A stretch of DNA of 64,000 nucleotides from Pseudoalteromonas luteoviolacea (GCF_021654285.1 NZ_JAKFZS010000008.1:62001-126000); one strand, 5' to 3'. Positions 1 through 8,951 are shown, counted from the first letter of the stretch. Made by a program: numbers and translations. Notes: generated from the sequence alone by a model not told the origin.

Positions 1-21
1 CCCTTTTTTAATGGGGGTGGC
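1..21 (-). other. Possible truncated terminator after the bacterioferritin operon
   Basis: These 21 bases follow the stop of the distal bacterioferritin gene. On the minus strand they contain a C-rich run followed by A-rich sequence, which could be the first arm of a terminator cut by the window edge. The second arm is not visible. Confidence 0.25.
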
Positions 22-486
22 TTACATTTGTGATTGTAAGTAGTTTTCTTGGCCCATTGTTTTAAGTAGTTGCTGTTGTGTCTCTAGCCAGTCTATTTGC
101 TCTTCTTGCTCGCTTTGGATGTTGTCCAAAGCTTCACGGCTGATATAGTCTTGCTTTTCTTCACACAAAGCGATAGCTGCTTGTAAGTCTTTTAAAGAGA
201 CTTCTTCAAAAGCATGGTTGGCAGCAATCATTTCTGGCACATTCTCGCCAATATTTAATCGACCTAAATCTTGTAAGTTTGGTAGGCCTTCCAAAAATAA
301 AATACGCTCAATAAGTCTGTCAGCATTTTTCATTTTTTGGATAGATACTTTGTAATCTGCTTTATCTAATTTCATAAAGCCAAAGTCTTTAAACATACGC
401 GCGTGAAGAAAATACTGGTTAATACCAACCAGCTCGTTTGCAAGTACTTTATTTAGCGCGACAATTACTTCTCTATTACCTTTCAT
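22..486 (-). CDS. bfr: Bacterioferritin, haem-binding-type subunit with a degenerate ferroxidase centre
   Basis: A 154-residue bacterioferritin subunit of normal family length; bacterioferritins form 24-mer iron-storage shells in the cytoplasm. The N-terminus (MKGNREVI) and the ILFLEGLPNLQDLG segment are typical. Met52, the residue that ligates haem in E. coli Bfr, is present. Of the di-iron ligands, E18 and E94 are kept, but E51 is K, H54 is N, E127 is Q and H130 is Q, so this chain should not oxidise iron by itself. It lies 12 bp after the partner subunit at 499-969, which shows the opposite pattern, and has a good Shine-Dalgarno (AGGAAGG). By analogy with BfrA/BfrB pairs in Neisseria and Pseudomonas, the two probably co-assemble. 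The ligand losses are visible in the sequence; mixed assembly is inferred. Confidence 0.93.
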   Translation of the reverse strand: MKGNREVIVALNKVLANELVGINQYFLHARMFKDFGFMKLDKADYKVSIQKMKNADRLIERILFLEGLPNLQDLGRLNIGENVPEMIAANHAFEEVSLKDLQAAIALCEEKQDYISREALDNIQSEQEEQIDWLETQQQLLKTMGQENYLQSQM

Positions 487-498
487 ATTTTAGCCTTC

Positions 499-969
499 CT
501 ATGCAAGTTGAGACTGTAGGTAGTTTTGAATACCGATCTTATCAATTAAACCAATCTGCTGCTCAAGCCAGTAAACGTGGTCTTCTTCAGTGTCGAACAG
601 TAGTTTTTCTAGTACTGCACGAGATTGATAATCCTGCTCTTCTTCGCAGGCTTTGATTGCGTCTTTAACACATGCAACCACTTCAAGCTCAAGTGTCAGG
701 TCGTTTTCCATCATCGATTTCACGTCTTGACCAATTAATAAATCGCGACGCTTGGTCATGTTTGGCACGCCTTCAAGGAATAAAATGCGTTTAATTAGCC
801 AATCTGCATGCGTTGTTTCTTCTTCCATTTCGTGGTTCAAACGCTCATACAATTTATCAAGACCCATGTCTTCATACATGCGAGAGTGAATGAAATACTG
901 GTCAATTGCAGCTAATTCATTTGCCAGTAGTGCATTAAATGCATCGATGATTTTTTGTTTACCCTTCAT
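499..969 (-). CDS. bfr: Bacterioferritin, ferroxidase-type subunit lacking the haem Met
   Basis: A 156-residue bacterioferritin subunit and the promoter-proximal gene of a two-gene operon. The di-iron ligands E18, E51, H54 and E94 are all present, as are a Glu and His at 128 and 131 (shifted by one residue relative to E. coli). The haem-ligating Met52 is replaced by Thr. It therefore complements the downstream subunit, which has Met52 but a broken ferroxidase site. The start ATG follows an AGGA-containing ribosome site. The upstream region carries a Fur-box-like sequence at 1063-1081, so iron-responsive control is likely. Family assignment is secure; the division of labour is inferred from ligand residues. 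Confidence 0.95.
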   Translation of the reverse strand: MKGKQKIIDAFNALLANELAAIDQYFIHSRMYEDMGLDKLYERLNHEMEEETTHADWLIKRILFLEGVPNMTKRRDLLIGQDVKSMMENDLTLELEVVACVKDAIKACEEEQDYQSRAVLEKLLFDTEEDHVYWLEQQIGLIDKIGIQNYLQSQLA

Positions 970-1266
970 AGGATGTTCCTCAAACTCTGACTATGGAGTG
1001 TATTCTATCTACATGTTCTTACTTGTCAATAAAAATCCTTTAAAATCATAGGTTTAACAATTGATTCTTATTCTCATTATCGTTGTCTTTTATGCTTTTA
1101 ACTCTGGTTTTAATTTATACAGTCTTATCGGTGGGGTGTGGTAGGCGCTGTAAATAAAGTAATAACCACGATTAAATCATGGTAATAATGCAAATAAAAA
1201 CAATTTGCATTAAGGTGTTGGTTTTGTTTATAGTTGTCAGGTGTAAAGCAATCTAAGGGGAGCGTA
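970..1266. promoter_or_regulatory. Divergent control region of the bfr operon and the TPR-sodA operon
   Basis: A 297-bp AT-rich stretch between divergent operons. It holds the Fur-box-like site at 1063-1081. A minus-strand frame reaching into it (1125-1355) overlaps the start of the plus-strand gene and looks non-coding. I see no other gene here. Confidence 0.6.
1063..1081. promoter_or_regulatory. Fur-box-like site
   Basis: The 19-mer starting GATTCTTATT and ending CTCATTATC matches 14 of 19 positions of the classic Fur consensus, including the whole right half-site TCATTATC. It lies about 95 bp upstream of the bfr start and about 185 bp upstream of the plus-strand gene leading to sodA, so it could control either or both. 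Confidence 0.6.
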
Positions 1267-1773
1267 ATGGCCCTAATTGAGCAACCAGAATCTTCAGTTG
1301 ATACTCCTTTGGAGTACGCCTTAGCACCATGGCAATATGCGATAAAAACGGGCAACCACGCTTTTCAGCATGGTCAATTTGATTCAGCCAGAGACAAATA
1401 TCAAAGCGCTTTAAATCTGGCTGGTCATTTACTTGAACGCTTTGTAAAAAGCGAAGCGAGTGATGAGCAATTGACGGCAATAGAGCATTGCTGCCCAGCT
1501 CTAGTCGTTGCGGCTCATAATTTAGCTGACTGCTTTTTAGCACTTTCTAAGCCTGAGCGAGCGTGCCAGCAGTTGATAGAAGTACATACTGCGATTCTTC
1601 ATTTAGTCGAAAATGCGTCAATTGAAATCGTTGAGATTGCTTGCCACCACTTACATAAAACACGGCAGGAGTTAATTAACTTTGCGTCCTGTCACCCCCA
1701 CCTTCCTGAGTTAATTGAACAAGTTAATATGGCAATGGAAGGTGGCTTTAACCGTCCACATATCGTCCACTAA
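1267..1773 (+). CDS. Small TPR-like protein of unknown function, upstream of sodA
   Basis: A 168-residue protein without signal peptide or membrane segment. The start at 1267 is preferred over an in-frame start at 1234 because AAGGGGAG lies just upstream of the ATG. Residues about 20-65 have the helical pattern of a tetratricopeptide unit (AIKTGNHAFQHGQFDSARDK), followed by further amphipathic helices. A central EHCCPALVVAAHNLADC segment is rich in Cys and His. The stop is 18 bp before sodA, so the two are almost certainly one operon. I recall similar uncharacterised proteins in Vibrio and Shewanella but cannot name a family with certainty. Linkage to sodA suggests a role in oxidative stress or metal handling, by association only. 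Confidence 0.8.
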   Translation: MALIEQPESSVDTPLEYALAPWQYAIKTGNHAFQHGQFDSARDKYQSALNLAGHLLERFVKSEASDEQLTAIEHCCPALVVAAHNLADCFLALSKPERACQQLIEVHTAILHLVENASIEIVEIACHHLHKTRQELINFASCHPHLPELIEQVNMAMEGGFNRPHIVH

Positions 1774-1791
1774 AGTAAATGAGGAAAAATC

Positions 1792-2400
1792 ATGGCTTTT
1801 ACATTGCCACAACTACCGTACGCGTATGATGCGCTAGAGCCGCATATTGATACAAGAACAATGGAAATTCACCATACACTTCACCACCAGACTTATGTCA
1901 ATAAAGCGAATGCGGCTTTAGAAGGCACAGAGTTTGCCGATCGTGGTGTTGAAGACTTACTTGTAAACATTGAATCACTACCTGAAAACCTTAAAGGTGC
2001 GGTGAGAGATCATGTTGGTGGCCACCATAACCACAGCCTATTCTGGACTATTATGTCTCCAGATGGTGGTGAATTACACGAAGGTGAGTTGTCTAAAGCA
2101 ATTGCAGACACGTTCGGTAGTTTTGATGCATTCAAGGAACTATTTACAGCTGCGGCAGTCAGCCGTTTTGGTAGCGGCTGGGCGTGGTTAGTTGTTGACG
2201 CTGATGGTGCGTTGAAAGTGACAAGCTCACTAAACCAAGATAGCCCGCTTATGAGCAATCAGACACCAATTTTAGGTTTGGATGTGTGGGAACATGCATA
2301 TTACCTTAAGTATCAAAATCGCCGTCCTGAATACATCGCGGCGTTTTACAATGTTATTAACTGGGCAGAAGTTGAAAAGCGTTATTTAGACGCGAAGTAA
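1792..2400 (+). CDS. sodA: Superoxide dismutase, manganese type
   Basis: A 202-residue cytoplasmic superoxide dismutase closely resembling E. coli SodA over its full length. Metal ligands are H27, H81, D164 and H168. Mn-type signatures include [10 protein letters not shown] at 76-85 and NQDSP at 148-152, rather than the Fe-type arrangement. A GAGGAAA ribosome site precedes the ATG. It is the second gene of an operon with the TPR-like gene and ends at a strong intrinsic terminator. In E. coli sodA is repressed by Fur; the Fur-box-like site upstream of this operon is consistent with that. Metal preference is inferred from signature residues, and cambialistic enzymes exist. Confidence 0.95.
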   Translation: MAFTLPQLPYAYDALEPHIDTRTMEIHHTLHHQTYVNKANAALEGTEFADRGVEDLLVNIESLPENLKGAVRDHVGGHHNHSLFWTIMSPDGGELHEGELSKAIADTFGSFDAFKELFTAAAVSRFGSGWAWLVVDADGALKVTSSLNQDSPLMSNQTPILGLDVWEHAYYLKYQNRRPEYIAAFYNVINWAEVEKRYLDAK

Positions 2401-2417
2401 TTAAGTTTCAGTTTGCT

Positions 2418-2450
2418 GTGCCTTGAGCGTTTTACTCAAGGCACTTGTTT
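2418..2450 (+). terminator. Intrinsic terminator after sodA
   Basis: A perfect 10-bp stem (GTGCCTTGAG with CTCAAGGCAC) with a 7-nt loop, followed by a T-rich stretch. Confidence 0.85.
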
Positions 2451-2573
2451 ATATACTCATAAATACAAAACGAACTTCCTGCTCCAAAGGCAGAGCGCTA
2501 CGAGTAGGCTATAGTATAAAGAGCGTCAGGCATGTCTGTGCATTACTTAATCCTTCAACTAGTTGCGAGCCAT

Positions 2574-3359
2574 ATGCGTTTTTTAGCATTTTTTCTTCTC
2601 ATATCATGGTCTTCATTAGCGTATGCAACCACTTTCATGACCCTGTGTTATGAAGATAAAAACATACCCCCGTTTTTTCTTGGTAGCGGCTTTGAAGTGC
2701 CTAACTACCGCCCAGGTGCGACTATTGAGATTTTACGAGGATTAGAGAGCAAAGTACGTAATGTACGGTTTAAATTTGTTCGTAAGCCCTGGCAGCGATG
2801 TTTGAAAGAAGTTCAAAAAAATAAAGTGGATGCCGTAGTTGCCTCTTATCGTGCTGAGCGAGCGAATTTTTTGAACTTTCCTATCAATGAGCAGGGCAAG
2901 GTTGATGAAACATTGGCGATTAGCATGTTAGGTACCTGCTTAGTAGGTAAGCAAGGTTTAGGGCAAGATGTCGCAAACAACAACTTTCCAATTAGTCTAG
3001 CAGTACCACGTGGTTATGCGGTTTTAAGAGCACTCCAACAAGATTTGTATCGTGTGATTCAAACAGACTCACAAGACGATGCTTATCAACTTGTTTTGAA
3101 GGGGTTGGTAGATGGTGCATTGGGGTTATGCCAAATATACGATGAACAGATCTCAGGCTTCCCATACAGTGATTTACTAGAGCCAGTATTTCCACCAGTA
3201 GACATTAGTTATGGGTATTTAGCCCTGTCAAAAAATTTCTTAAAGCAAAACCCTGAGGTGTCCCGTGCTTTATGGGAGGGGCTAGGCGCCATGCCCTTGC
3301 ATGAATATTACTTAGACTATGTAAATAACCCAGTGAATCATAAGATTCCTAGATATTGA
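2574..3359 (+). CDS. Orphan periplasmic substrate-binding protein, family-3 type
   Basis: A 261-residue exported protein when started at 2574. That start gives a clean signal peptide (MRFLAFFLLISWSSLAYA, cleavage before TTF); the in-frame ATG at 2532 would add 14 residues ahead of it, and neither has a strong ribosome site. The mature protein has the two-lobed layout of polar amino acid binding proteins (SBP_bac_3-like), with KPWQRCLKEVQKNKVDAVVA in lobe 1 and DDAYQLVLKGLVDGALG in lobe 2. No permease or ATPase gene lies nearby, so it may not serve a classical ABC importer. Such orphan proteins are frequent in marine gammaproteobacteria. The ligand cannot be predicted. Confidence 0.82.
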   Translation: MRFLAFFLLISWSSLAYATTFMTLCYEDKNIPPFFLGSGFEVPNYRPGATIEILRGLESKVRNVRFKFVRKPWQRCLKEVQKNKVDAVVASYRAERANFLNFPINEQGKVDETLAISMLGTCLVGKQGLGQDVANNNFPISLAVPRGYAVLRALQQDLYRVIQTDSQDDAYQLVLKGLVDGALGLCQIYDEQISGFPYSDLLEPVFPPVDISYGYLALSKNFLKQNPEVSRALWEGLGAMPLHEYYLDYVNNPVNHKIPRY

Positions 3360-3422
3360 TTGTGGTCAGCTCAGTCAAGTTTCTGTAAACTTACGTGCAC
3401 TTTAAATCAGACACTTGCAACT

Positions 3423-4004
3423 ATGGCACAACTATATTTTTATTATTCAGCAATGAACGCGGGTAAATCTACTACGTTATTGCAATCAGCCTTTAACTAC
3501 CGTGAACGCGGTATGACGCCATTTATTTTAACAGCCGCCATAGACAACCGTTCAGGTGTTGGCAAAGTTGCCTCTCGCATTGGTCTTGAGGCCGATGCTA
3601 GTACCTTCGAGCCGGCTACAAATGTGTTTGAATTAGTTAAGCTTGAGCATGAAAAGAATAAACTCGACTGTATTTTAGTGGATGAAAGTCAATTTCTATC
3701 TAAAGAACAAGTCTCTGAATTAACGGATGTCGTCGATATGTTGGGTGTCCCAGTGCTGTGCTATGGGCTCAGAACTGATTTTAGAGGTGAACTATTTGAA
3801 GGTGCGCAATATTTATTGGCATGGGCTGACAAATTGATAGAACTTAAAACGGTATGTCACTGTGGCCGTAAAGCGAATCATGTGCTGCGCTTGGACGAAC
3901 AGGGCAATGCCATTGCCGATGGTGATCAAGTAGAAATTGGTGGGAACGATCGGTATGTATCTGTTTGTAGAAAACACTACAAAACTGAGCTTAATAGGTT
4001 GTAA
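3423..4004 (+). CDS. tdk: Thymidine kinase, type II
   Basis: A 193-residue cytosolic enzyme that phosphorylates thymidine to dTMP in the salvage pathway. The P-loop SAMNAGKST is at residues 9-17. The Walker B and catalytic segment ILVDESQ follows near residue 86. The zinc-binding lasso domain is represented by VCHCGRKA and the C-terminal CRKH. The ATG at 3423 fits the family N-terminus ([16 protein letters not shown]); upstream in-frame TTG codons give no homologous extension. It is a single gene, with cdd and udp elsewhere in the window covering other pyrimidine salvage steps. Confidence 0.95.
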   Translation: MAQLYFYYSAMNAGKSTTLLQSAFNYRERGMTPFILTAAIDNRSGVGKVASRIGLEADASTFEPATNVFELVKLEHEKNKLDCILVDESQFLSKEQVSELTDVVDMLGVPVLCYGLRTDFRGELFEGAQYLLAWADKLIELKTVCHCGRKANHVLRLDEQGNAIADGDQVEIGGNDRYVSVCRKHYKTELNRL

Positions 4005-4056
4005 ATTTAACGTTTTTTGCCATGCTTAAGGCTATCAATACTTATAATTGGTAGCC

Positions 4057-5385
4057 ATGCCAAACTCTACATTTTCTTTTCTAGCCAGCGAGTCTTCGCA
4101 AGCACAACAAAAACCACAATGTCCTCCGTGGAAAGTACTCGTCGTTGATGATGAGCCTGAAGTGCACGAAGTGACAAAAATGGCCTTATCAAAGTTCAGT
4201 TATCAAGATCGAGGCTTGTCCTTTTTACATGCCTACTCAAAAGCACAAGCGATAGAATGTATGCAGTCAGAGCAAGATATCAGCGTGATCTTGCTAGATG
4301 TAATTATGGAGACGGATCAGGCTGGGCTTGAATGTGTTCATCACATCCGAAATGAATTGAACGATCATGATGTAAGGATAATATTAAGAACTGGCCAGCC
4401 TAGCACCATACCTGAACATGAGGTGATGCTTAAATATGATATTAACGACTATAAAAACAAAGTTGACCTAACAAAGTCCCGTTTATACATAACGATGACC
4501 AGTGCGCTGAGAGCTTTTCAAGATATTAAGAAGCAGTCAGAATTGGCGAGTGCTTTAAAAGACCTAAATGAGAATTTAGAAGTTAAGGTCGCTGAGCGAA
4601 CTGCGGAGTTACTAAGTGTAAATACCTCACTACAAGCAGCAAAAGATCAAATCTTAGCTCAGCAGGCATCTTTGCTTCAATCAGAGAAAATGGCCTCAAT
4701 AGGCTACTTAGCCGCAGGAATGGCCCATGAGATTAATAATCCGCTTGGGGCGTTAAAGTGTAATTTTTCAGTGCTGCAAGATTACATTAATGCGGTATTG
4801 AATAAAGTAGATGTGACTCATGATGAAGATTTGGACAATGACTTTAAAGACATTTTTGAATTACTTGAAGACAATGCGGTTGATTTAAATAGAATTGAGC
4901 GCATTGTGGCTGCCTTGTCGGTTTTTAATGGTATTTCAGATGAGCAGGCTAACCTTTATGACTTACATGAAATTGTTACGAGCTTCAGTGCTGAAATACA
5001 TAGCCAAGTCGTATTTGAAAATAAGCATGAGCCGCTACCCAAATTAAGTTGCTGTCGTGAGCAATTATTACAAGTGTTCAAAAGTTTATATTTAAATGCG
5101 AAGGAATCAGGCTCTGCACTTTGTGACATAAAAATAAGCATACGAAATCATGAGCAGTCAATGAGTGTCTACTTTGAGGATAAGGGTGCAGGGATCCCTG
5201 AGCAAAAGCTGAACCAAATTTTTGATCCTTTTTACACAACTAAACCCGTTGGAGCAAATGTGGGGCTGGGTTTAACCATCGCGTTAATGATGGTACAAAA
5301 TCAAGGTGCTGAGCTTATCGCGACATCGCAGTTAGGTGTTGGTAGCTGTTTTGAAGTTCGACTGCCTCATAATACAAGCAGTTAA
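4057..5385 (+). CDS. Receiver domain fused N-terminally to a histidine kinase
   Basis: A 442-residue cytoplasmic signalling protein with no membrane segments. Residues about 24-140 form a receiver domain, with acidic residues in VVDDEP, phospho-acceptor D81 and a conserved K in DYKNKVD. A coiled-coil linker (about 150-210) leads to the dimerisation helix with phospho-acceptor H224 (MAHEINNPLGAL). The ATPase domain has an N box (YLNAKESGS), DKGAGIP and GLGLTIA. The start at ATG 4057 is chosen over an upstream TTG. A second kinase with a C-terminal receiver begins about 120 bp downstream, so the two may form a phosphorelay. The input signal is unknown; the N-terminal receiver implies control by another kinase. 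Confidence 0.88.
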   Translation: MPNSTFSFLASESSQAQQKPQCPPWKVLVVDDEPEVHEVTKMALSKFSYQDRGLSFLHAYSKAQAIECMQSEQDISVILLDVIMETDQAGLECVHHIRNELNDHDVRIILRTGQPSTIPEHEVMLKYDINDYKNKVDLTKSRLYITMTSALRAFQDIKKQSELASALKDLNENLEVKVAERTAELLSVNTSLQAAKDQILAQQASLLQSEKMASIGYLAAGMAHEINNPLGALKCNFSVLQDYINAVLNKVDVTHDEDLDNDFKDIFELLEDNAVDLNRIERIVAALSVFNGISDEQANLYDLHEIVTSFSAEIHSQVVFENKHEPLPKLSCCREQLLQVFKSLYLNAKESGSALCDIKISIRNHEQSMSVYFEDKGAGIPEQKLNQIFDPFYTTKPVGANVGLGLTIALMMVQNQGAELIATSQLGVGSCFEVRLPHNTSS

Positions 5386-5506
5386 GTTTTTCCTTCTTAC
5401 AATACACTTTGAAGCTTTGGTTTTCGGGTGTATTTAATCTTATTTCTTTCTATATTTATAGCAGGTGGATGGAAACTTACATGGCCGCTGCATATCTGGA
5501 GCTGAT

Positions 5507-7933
5507 ATGTCTGGAAAAACTTATACAGATTTGGAAAGTGAACTTGAAAGCTTGAGATATGAGCTAGAGCAAGTTAAGTTTGAGCGCGACAAATATAAAA
5601 AGCTGTTTGATGTATCTGGCGATGCACTTTCAATTATCAATTTAAATTCAGGAAAATTCGTAGAGTGTAACGACGCGGCGATCGAAATGCATGGCATTAG
5701 AAGCCAACACGCGTTTTTACAACTGACACCAGCTGATATTTCACCCATACACCAGCCCTGCGGCCAATCATCTGAACACTTAGCTAACCACTATATCGGT
5801 AAAACTCAAAATGAAGGCGCGCAATTATTTCAATGGACCCATTCTCGCCCAGATGGCTCAACATTCCCATGCTTAGTATCTCTCACGGCAGTGAAGTTCA
5901 ATGGTGAGGACCTTATTCTGGCGATTGGTCGAGATATTAGTGAAATTGTGCAGGTCCAACAAAAGCTTGATGCTGCCCATTCTGATATCAAACGGTACAA
6001 AAAAGCATATCAAAGGGAAAAAGAAAAATTTGAGCATTTTGTAAATTTGGCGCCAGTAGGCATTGCCATAAACTTTATGAAAGATGGCAGTTTTGACTAT
6101 GTAAATCAGGAATTCAGTAACATTACGGGTTACTCCGTGGAGGAACTAAATCAAATGGATTACTGGCAACTGACGCCGAAAAAGTATGAACAACAAGAAT
6201 ATAAACAGCTCGATGATTTAAAGATGAAAGGGCGCTACGGTCCTTATGCTAAAGAGTATATTCATAAATCAGGAAATGTATTTCCGGTGCTATTGTCAGG
6301 GATAAAAATTACCGACAGTGATGATGAGGATTTTATCTGGTCTGTTGTTCAAGACACGACGCAGCAAAAGAAGGTTGAGGCGCAAATGCAAAGGGCAAAA
6401 GAAGAGGCGGATTCATTCGCTATTCGAATGCAGCTTGCTAACGACTCTGCAGAGATTGGGGTTTGGGAGTGGGATCTTATTTCCAATGAGTTAATTTGGG
6501 ATGATTGGATGTTTAAGCTGTATGGCGTTTCCCAAGGGCAGTTCTCAGGCGTTTATGAAGCTTGGGAAAATAGTGTTCACCCACAAGACCTTGAATATGC
6601 GCGCTCAAAATTAGAGGCGGCAGTGAAAGGTGAAGGTGTTTATGAGCCTGAGTTTAGAGTTGTGCATCCAAATGGCAATATAAGGACCATGAAAGCGAGT
6701 GCGGAAGTGCTCAAAGACGAGTCTGGCAAACCAGTCAAAGTCATTGGAGTAAACTATGATGTCACGGATAAGGTAGCTGTGATAGAAAAACTCGCAGCAG
6801 CAAAGCTAGCTGCAGAAAACTCAGTTAAGGCCAAGAGTGATTTTCTTGCCAATATGAGCCATGAAATACGTACACCCATGAATGCGATTTTAGGCGGTTT
6901 GCAGTTACTTCAAGGTGCAGATTTAAATTCTGACTATAGAAAAACACTGGCGAATGCGTCATTTTCAGCGCAAAGCTTGCTGACAATTATCAATGATATC
7001 CTGGATTATTCAAAAATTGAGTCGAATAAGCTGGAACTAGAAAACGCACCTATTTCATTCGCAGATATTGTCGAGTCGGTCAAGTATGACTTGGATGGGT
7101 TGATCAGCAAAAAAGGTATTGATTTTAATGTCGCAATCGATGAGGAGTTTGATGACAGGTGGCTCGGGGATTTGGTGAGGGTTAAGCAGATAATTCTAAA
7201 CTTGGCGTCCAATGCTGTTAAGTTCACGGATGAAGGGTCAGTAAAAATAAGCGTGATGAACGGAAAGTATGAACACAATCCAGCTGTTGTCCTGAATATA
7301 GATGATACAGGGATTGGCATGAGTAAGGAGGTGCAAAGCAGTATATTTGACCGGTTTTCACAAGCGGATACATCGACAACAAGAAAATACGGTGGGACTG
7401 GTTTAGGTATGTCTATCACCACAAGCTTAGTGCGACTGATGGGAGGAGAAATAAAATTAAAGAGTGAACAAGCTAAAGGCACCAATATCCGAGTTGTACT
7501 GCCACTTGAAAAAACGAGTCAAATACCTAGCTCATTACCCTGTAAATCGCTATCACCTCCAGATTTAAAAGGAAGAAAAGTGTTAATTGCAGAGGATAAT
7601 AAAATTAACCAGATGCTGGTTAAAGTGATGCTCAAAGAAACACAAGCAGAGTTAGTCATTGTAGAAAATGGAAAATTAGCAATTGACGCTTGCCAAAAAG
7701 GTGAGTTTGATTTGGTTTTAATGGATATTCACATGCCAGAAATGGACGGTATCGAAGCGCAAACAGTCATCAATACGCAGCAGCCAAACTTACCTATAGT
7801 TGCCTTAACGGCGAACGTGATGAAGAGTGATGTGCAAAGGTATCTTGCACAGGGCTTTGTATCTCATGTAGGAAAGCCCATCGACATGAGAGCGCTGTTT
7901 GGTGTGCTGCAACATATTCTCAATGACAAGTAG
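5507..7933 (+). CDS. Hybrid sensor histidine kinase with three PAS domains and a receiver
   Basis: An 808-residue soluble hybrid kinase. The ATG at 5507 is preferred because GGAG lies 5 nt upstream; a GTG at 5465 would add 14 residues. Three PAS/PAC units occupy about 30-155, 175-290 and 305-430 (for example IYPEF-like loops and YVNQEFSNITGYS). The HisKA helix carries phospho-acceptor H452 (NMSHEIRTPMNAILGG). The ATPase domain follows at about 550-665 (LNLASNAVKF, DDTGIGM, GTGLGM). A C-terminal receiver has phospho-acceptor D740 (LVLMDIHMPEMDG) and the conserved K in VGKPID. No transmembrane segment is visible, so it likely senses a cytoplasmic cue through PAS. No HPt domain is encoded nearby. 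Confidence 0.92.
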   Translation: MSGKTYTDLESELESLRYELEQVKFERDKYKKLFDVSGDALSIINLNSGKFVECNDAAIEMHGIRSQHAFLQLTPADISPIHQPCGQSSEHLANHYIGKTQNEGAQLFQWTHSRPDGSTFPCLVSLTAVKFNGEDLILAIGRDISEIVQVQQKLDAAHSDIKRYKKAYQREKEKFEHFVNLAPVGIAINFMKDGSFDYVNQEFSNITGYSVEELNQMDYWQLTPKKYEQQEYKQLDDLKMKGRYGPYAKEYIHKSGNVFPVLLSGIKITDSDDEDFIWSVVQDTTQQKKVEAQMQRAKEEADSFAIRMQLANDSAEIGVWEWDLISNELIWDDWMFKLYGVSQGQFSGVYEAWENSVHPQDLEYARSKLEAAVKGEGVYEPEFRVVHPNGNIRTMKASAEVLKDESGKPVKVIGVNYDVTDKVAVIEKLAAAKLAAENSVKAKSDFLANMSHEIRTPMNAILGGLQLLQGADLNSDYRKTLANASFSAQSLLTIINDILDYSKIESNKLELENAPISFADIVESVKYDLDGLISKKGIDFNVAIDEEFDDRWLGDLVRVKQIILNLASNAVKFTDEGSVKISVMNGKYEHNPAVVLNIDDTGIGMSKEVQSSIFDRFSQADTSTTRKYGGTGLGMSITTSLVRLMGGEIKLKSEQAKGTNIRVVLPLEKTSQIPSSLPCKSLSPPDLKGRKVLIAEDNKINQMLVKVMLKETQAELVIVENGKLAIDACQKGEFDLVLMDIHMPEMDGIEAQTVINTQQPNLPIVALTANVMKSDVQRYLAQGFVSHVGKPIDMRALFGVLQHILNDK

Positions 7934-7960
7934 GGCGATAGTGGGGGCATAAGCAGTTCA

Positions 7961-8845
7961 TTAAAACTGCCATGCGATAAATCGACTTTGCTTATTTCCT
8001 TGCAACATATTAACGACTTTATGGTTTTTAACGTTTTGCTGTTTCAAGCACTTTGTTAAAGCTGGCAGGTTATCTTTTTTTGATACCAAGGTCGTGAACC
8101 ATCCTACTTGCTCTTTAAACTGAGTACTTTCTTTTATCATATTTGTAATAAAGGCAAGCTCGCCCCCGTCACACCAAAGCTCTGGTGCATGGCCACCAAA
8201 ATTTAGTTGTTTAGCTGTTTTTGTGATTCCAAGGTTTTTCCACTTCCTTTGGGTACCTTGCTGCGCTGCCTGTTCACTTGCATGGAATGGTGGGTTACAC
8301 ATAGTGATATCAAAATAGCTATCTTTTGTGATAATACTTTGAAACATGGAATTGCTGTCAGCTTGATGCTTTATTTTGACAGCCAGCTTGTTTGCCTTGG
8401 CGATATTCTCAGCTACTTTGACTGCGATTGGGTTAATATCACTACCAACAAATTGCCATTTATATTCTGCATGCCCTAGGATCGGATAAATTAAATTTGC
8501 ACCCGTTCCAATATCTAAGCATTTTATCTTTTTTCCTGTGGGGATCACGCCTTCATTTTCATCTGCGAGTAAATCAGCAAGGGCATGAATATAGTCTGCT
8601 CTTCCTGGCACTGGCGGGCATAAGAATTGCGGTGGTAGGTCCCAATATGTGATCCCGTAGTGCTTGAGTAACAGCGCTTTATTTAATAATAAAACGGCTT
8701 GAGCGTCAGAGAAGTCAATCGTAGTTTGGTCATTTGGTTTTTTCACAAGATAATTGGCTAGCTCAGGGACTATGGCCGAGAGCCCTGCTAAATCGTAGCC
8801 GTTGGCGTGTTTATTTCTAGGGTGCATGCTTGGAATATATATCAC
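7961..8845 (-). CDS. rlmF: 23S rRNA (adenine-1618 N6)-methyltransferase RlmF
   Basis: A 294-residue SAM-dependent methyltransferase resembling E. coli RlmF (YbiN) through most of its length. RlmF methylates A1618 of 23S rRNA. Diagnostic segments are MHPRNKH near the N-terminus, FLCPPVPGRADYIH, the SAM motif LDIGTGANLIYPI, the catalytic NPPF motif and a C-terminal QSRFIAWQF. The start is uncertain between the ATG at 8845 and an internal ATG seven codons later, which begins directly at HPRN. It is a single gene, convergent with the hybrid kinase. Confidence 0.93.
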   Translation of the reverse strand: MIYIPSMHPRNKHANGYDLAGLSAIVPELANYLVKKPNDQTTIDFSDAQAVLLLNKALLLKHYGITYWDLPPQFLCPPVPGRADYIHALADLLADENEGVIPTGKKIKCLDIGTGANLIYPILGHAEYKWQFVGSDINPIAVKVAENIAKANKLAVKIKHQADSNSMFQSIITKDSYFDITMCNPPFHASEQAAQQGTQRKWKNLGITKTAKQLNFGGHAPELWCDGGELAFITNMIKESTQFKEQVGWFTTLVSKKDNLPALTKCLKQQNVKNHKVVNMLQGNKQSRFIAWQF

Positions 8846-8951
8846 AAAATTACATTGCAGAATTATACCTTAATTTCAATGCCTTCACTAATGGGTTTAC
8901 TTTTAAGTAATTCAGCTGGTACGATGAGTTAAAAAAGAGCATGTGCATATC

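Noticed and set aside
1125..1355. Minus-strand open frame of 76 codons overlapping the bfr/sodA control region
   Set aside because: It overlaps the start of the better-supported plus-strand gene, has no ribosome site of note, and its translation has no protein-like pattern.
1792..2400. Iron-type SOD (sodB), a standard RyhB target
   Set aside because: Signature residues ([15 protein letters not shown]) and length indicate the Mn type, and the leader has no complementarity to the sRNA core that I could find.
7006..7485. 159-codon minus-strand frame inside the hybrid kinase gene
   Set aside because: It lies wholly antisense to the conserved HisKA/ATPase region; composition (Ser/Leu-rich) is typical of an antisense shadow.
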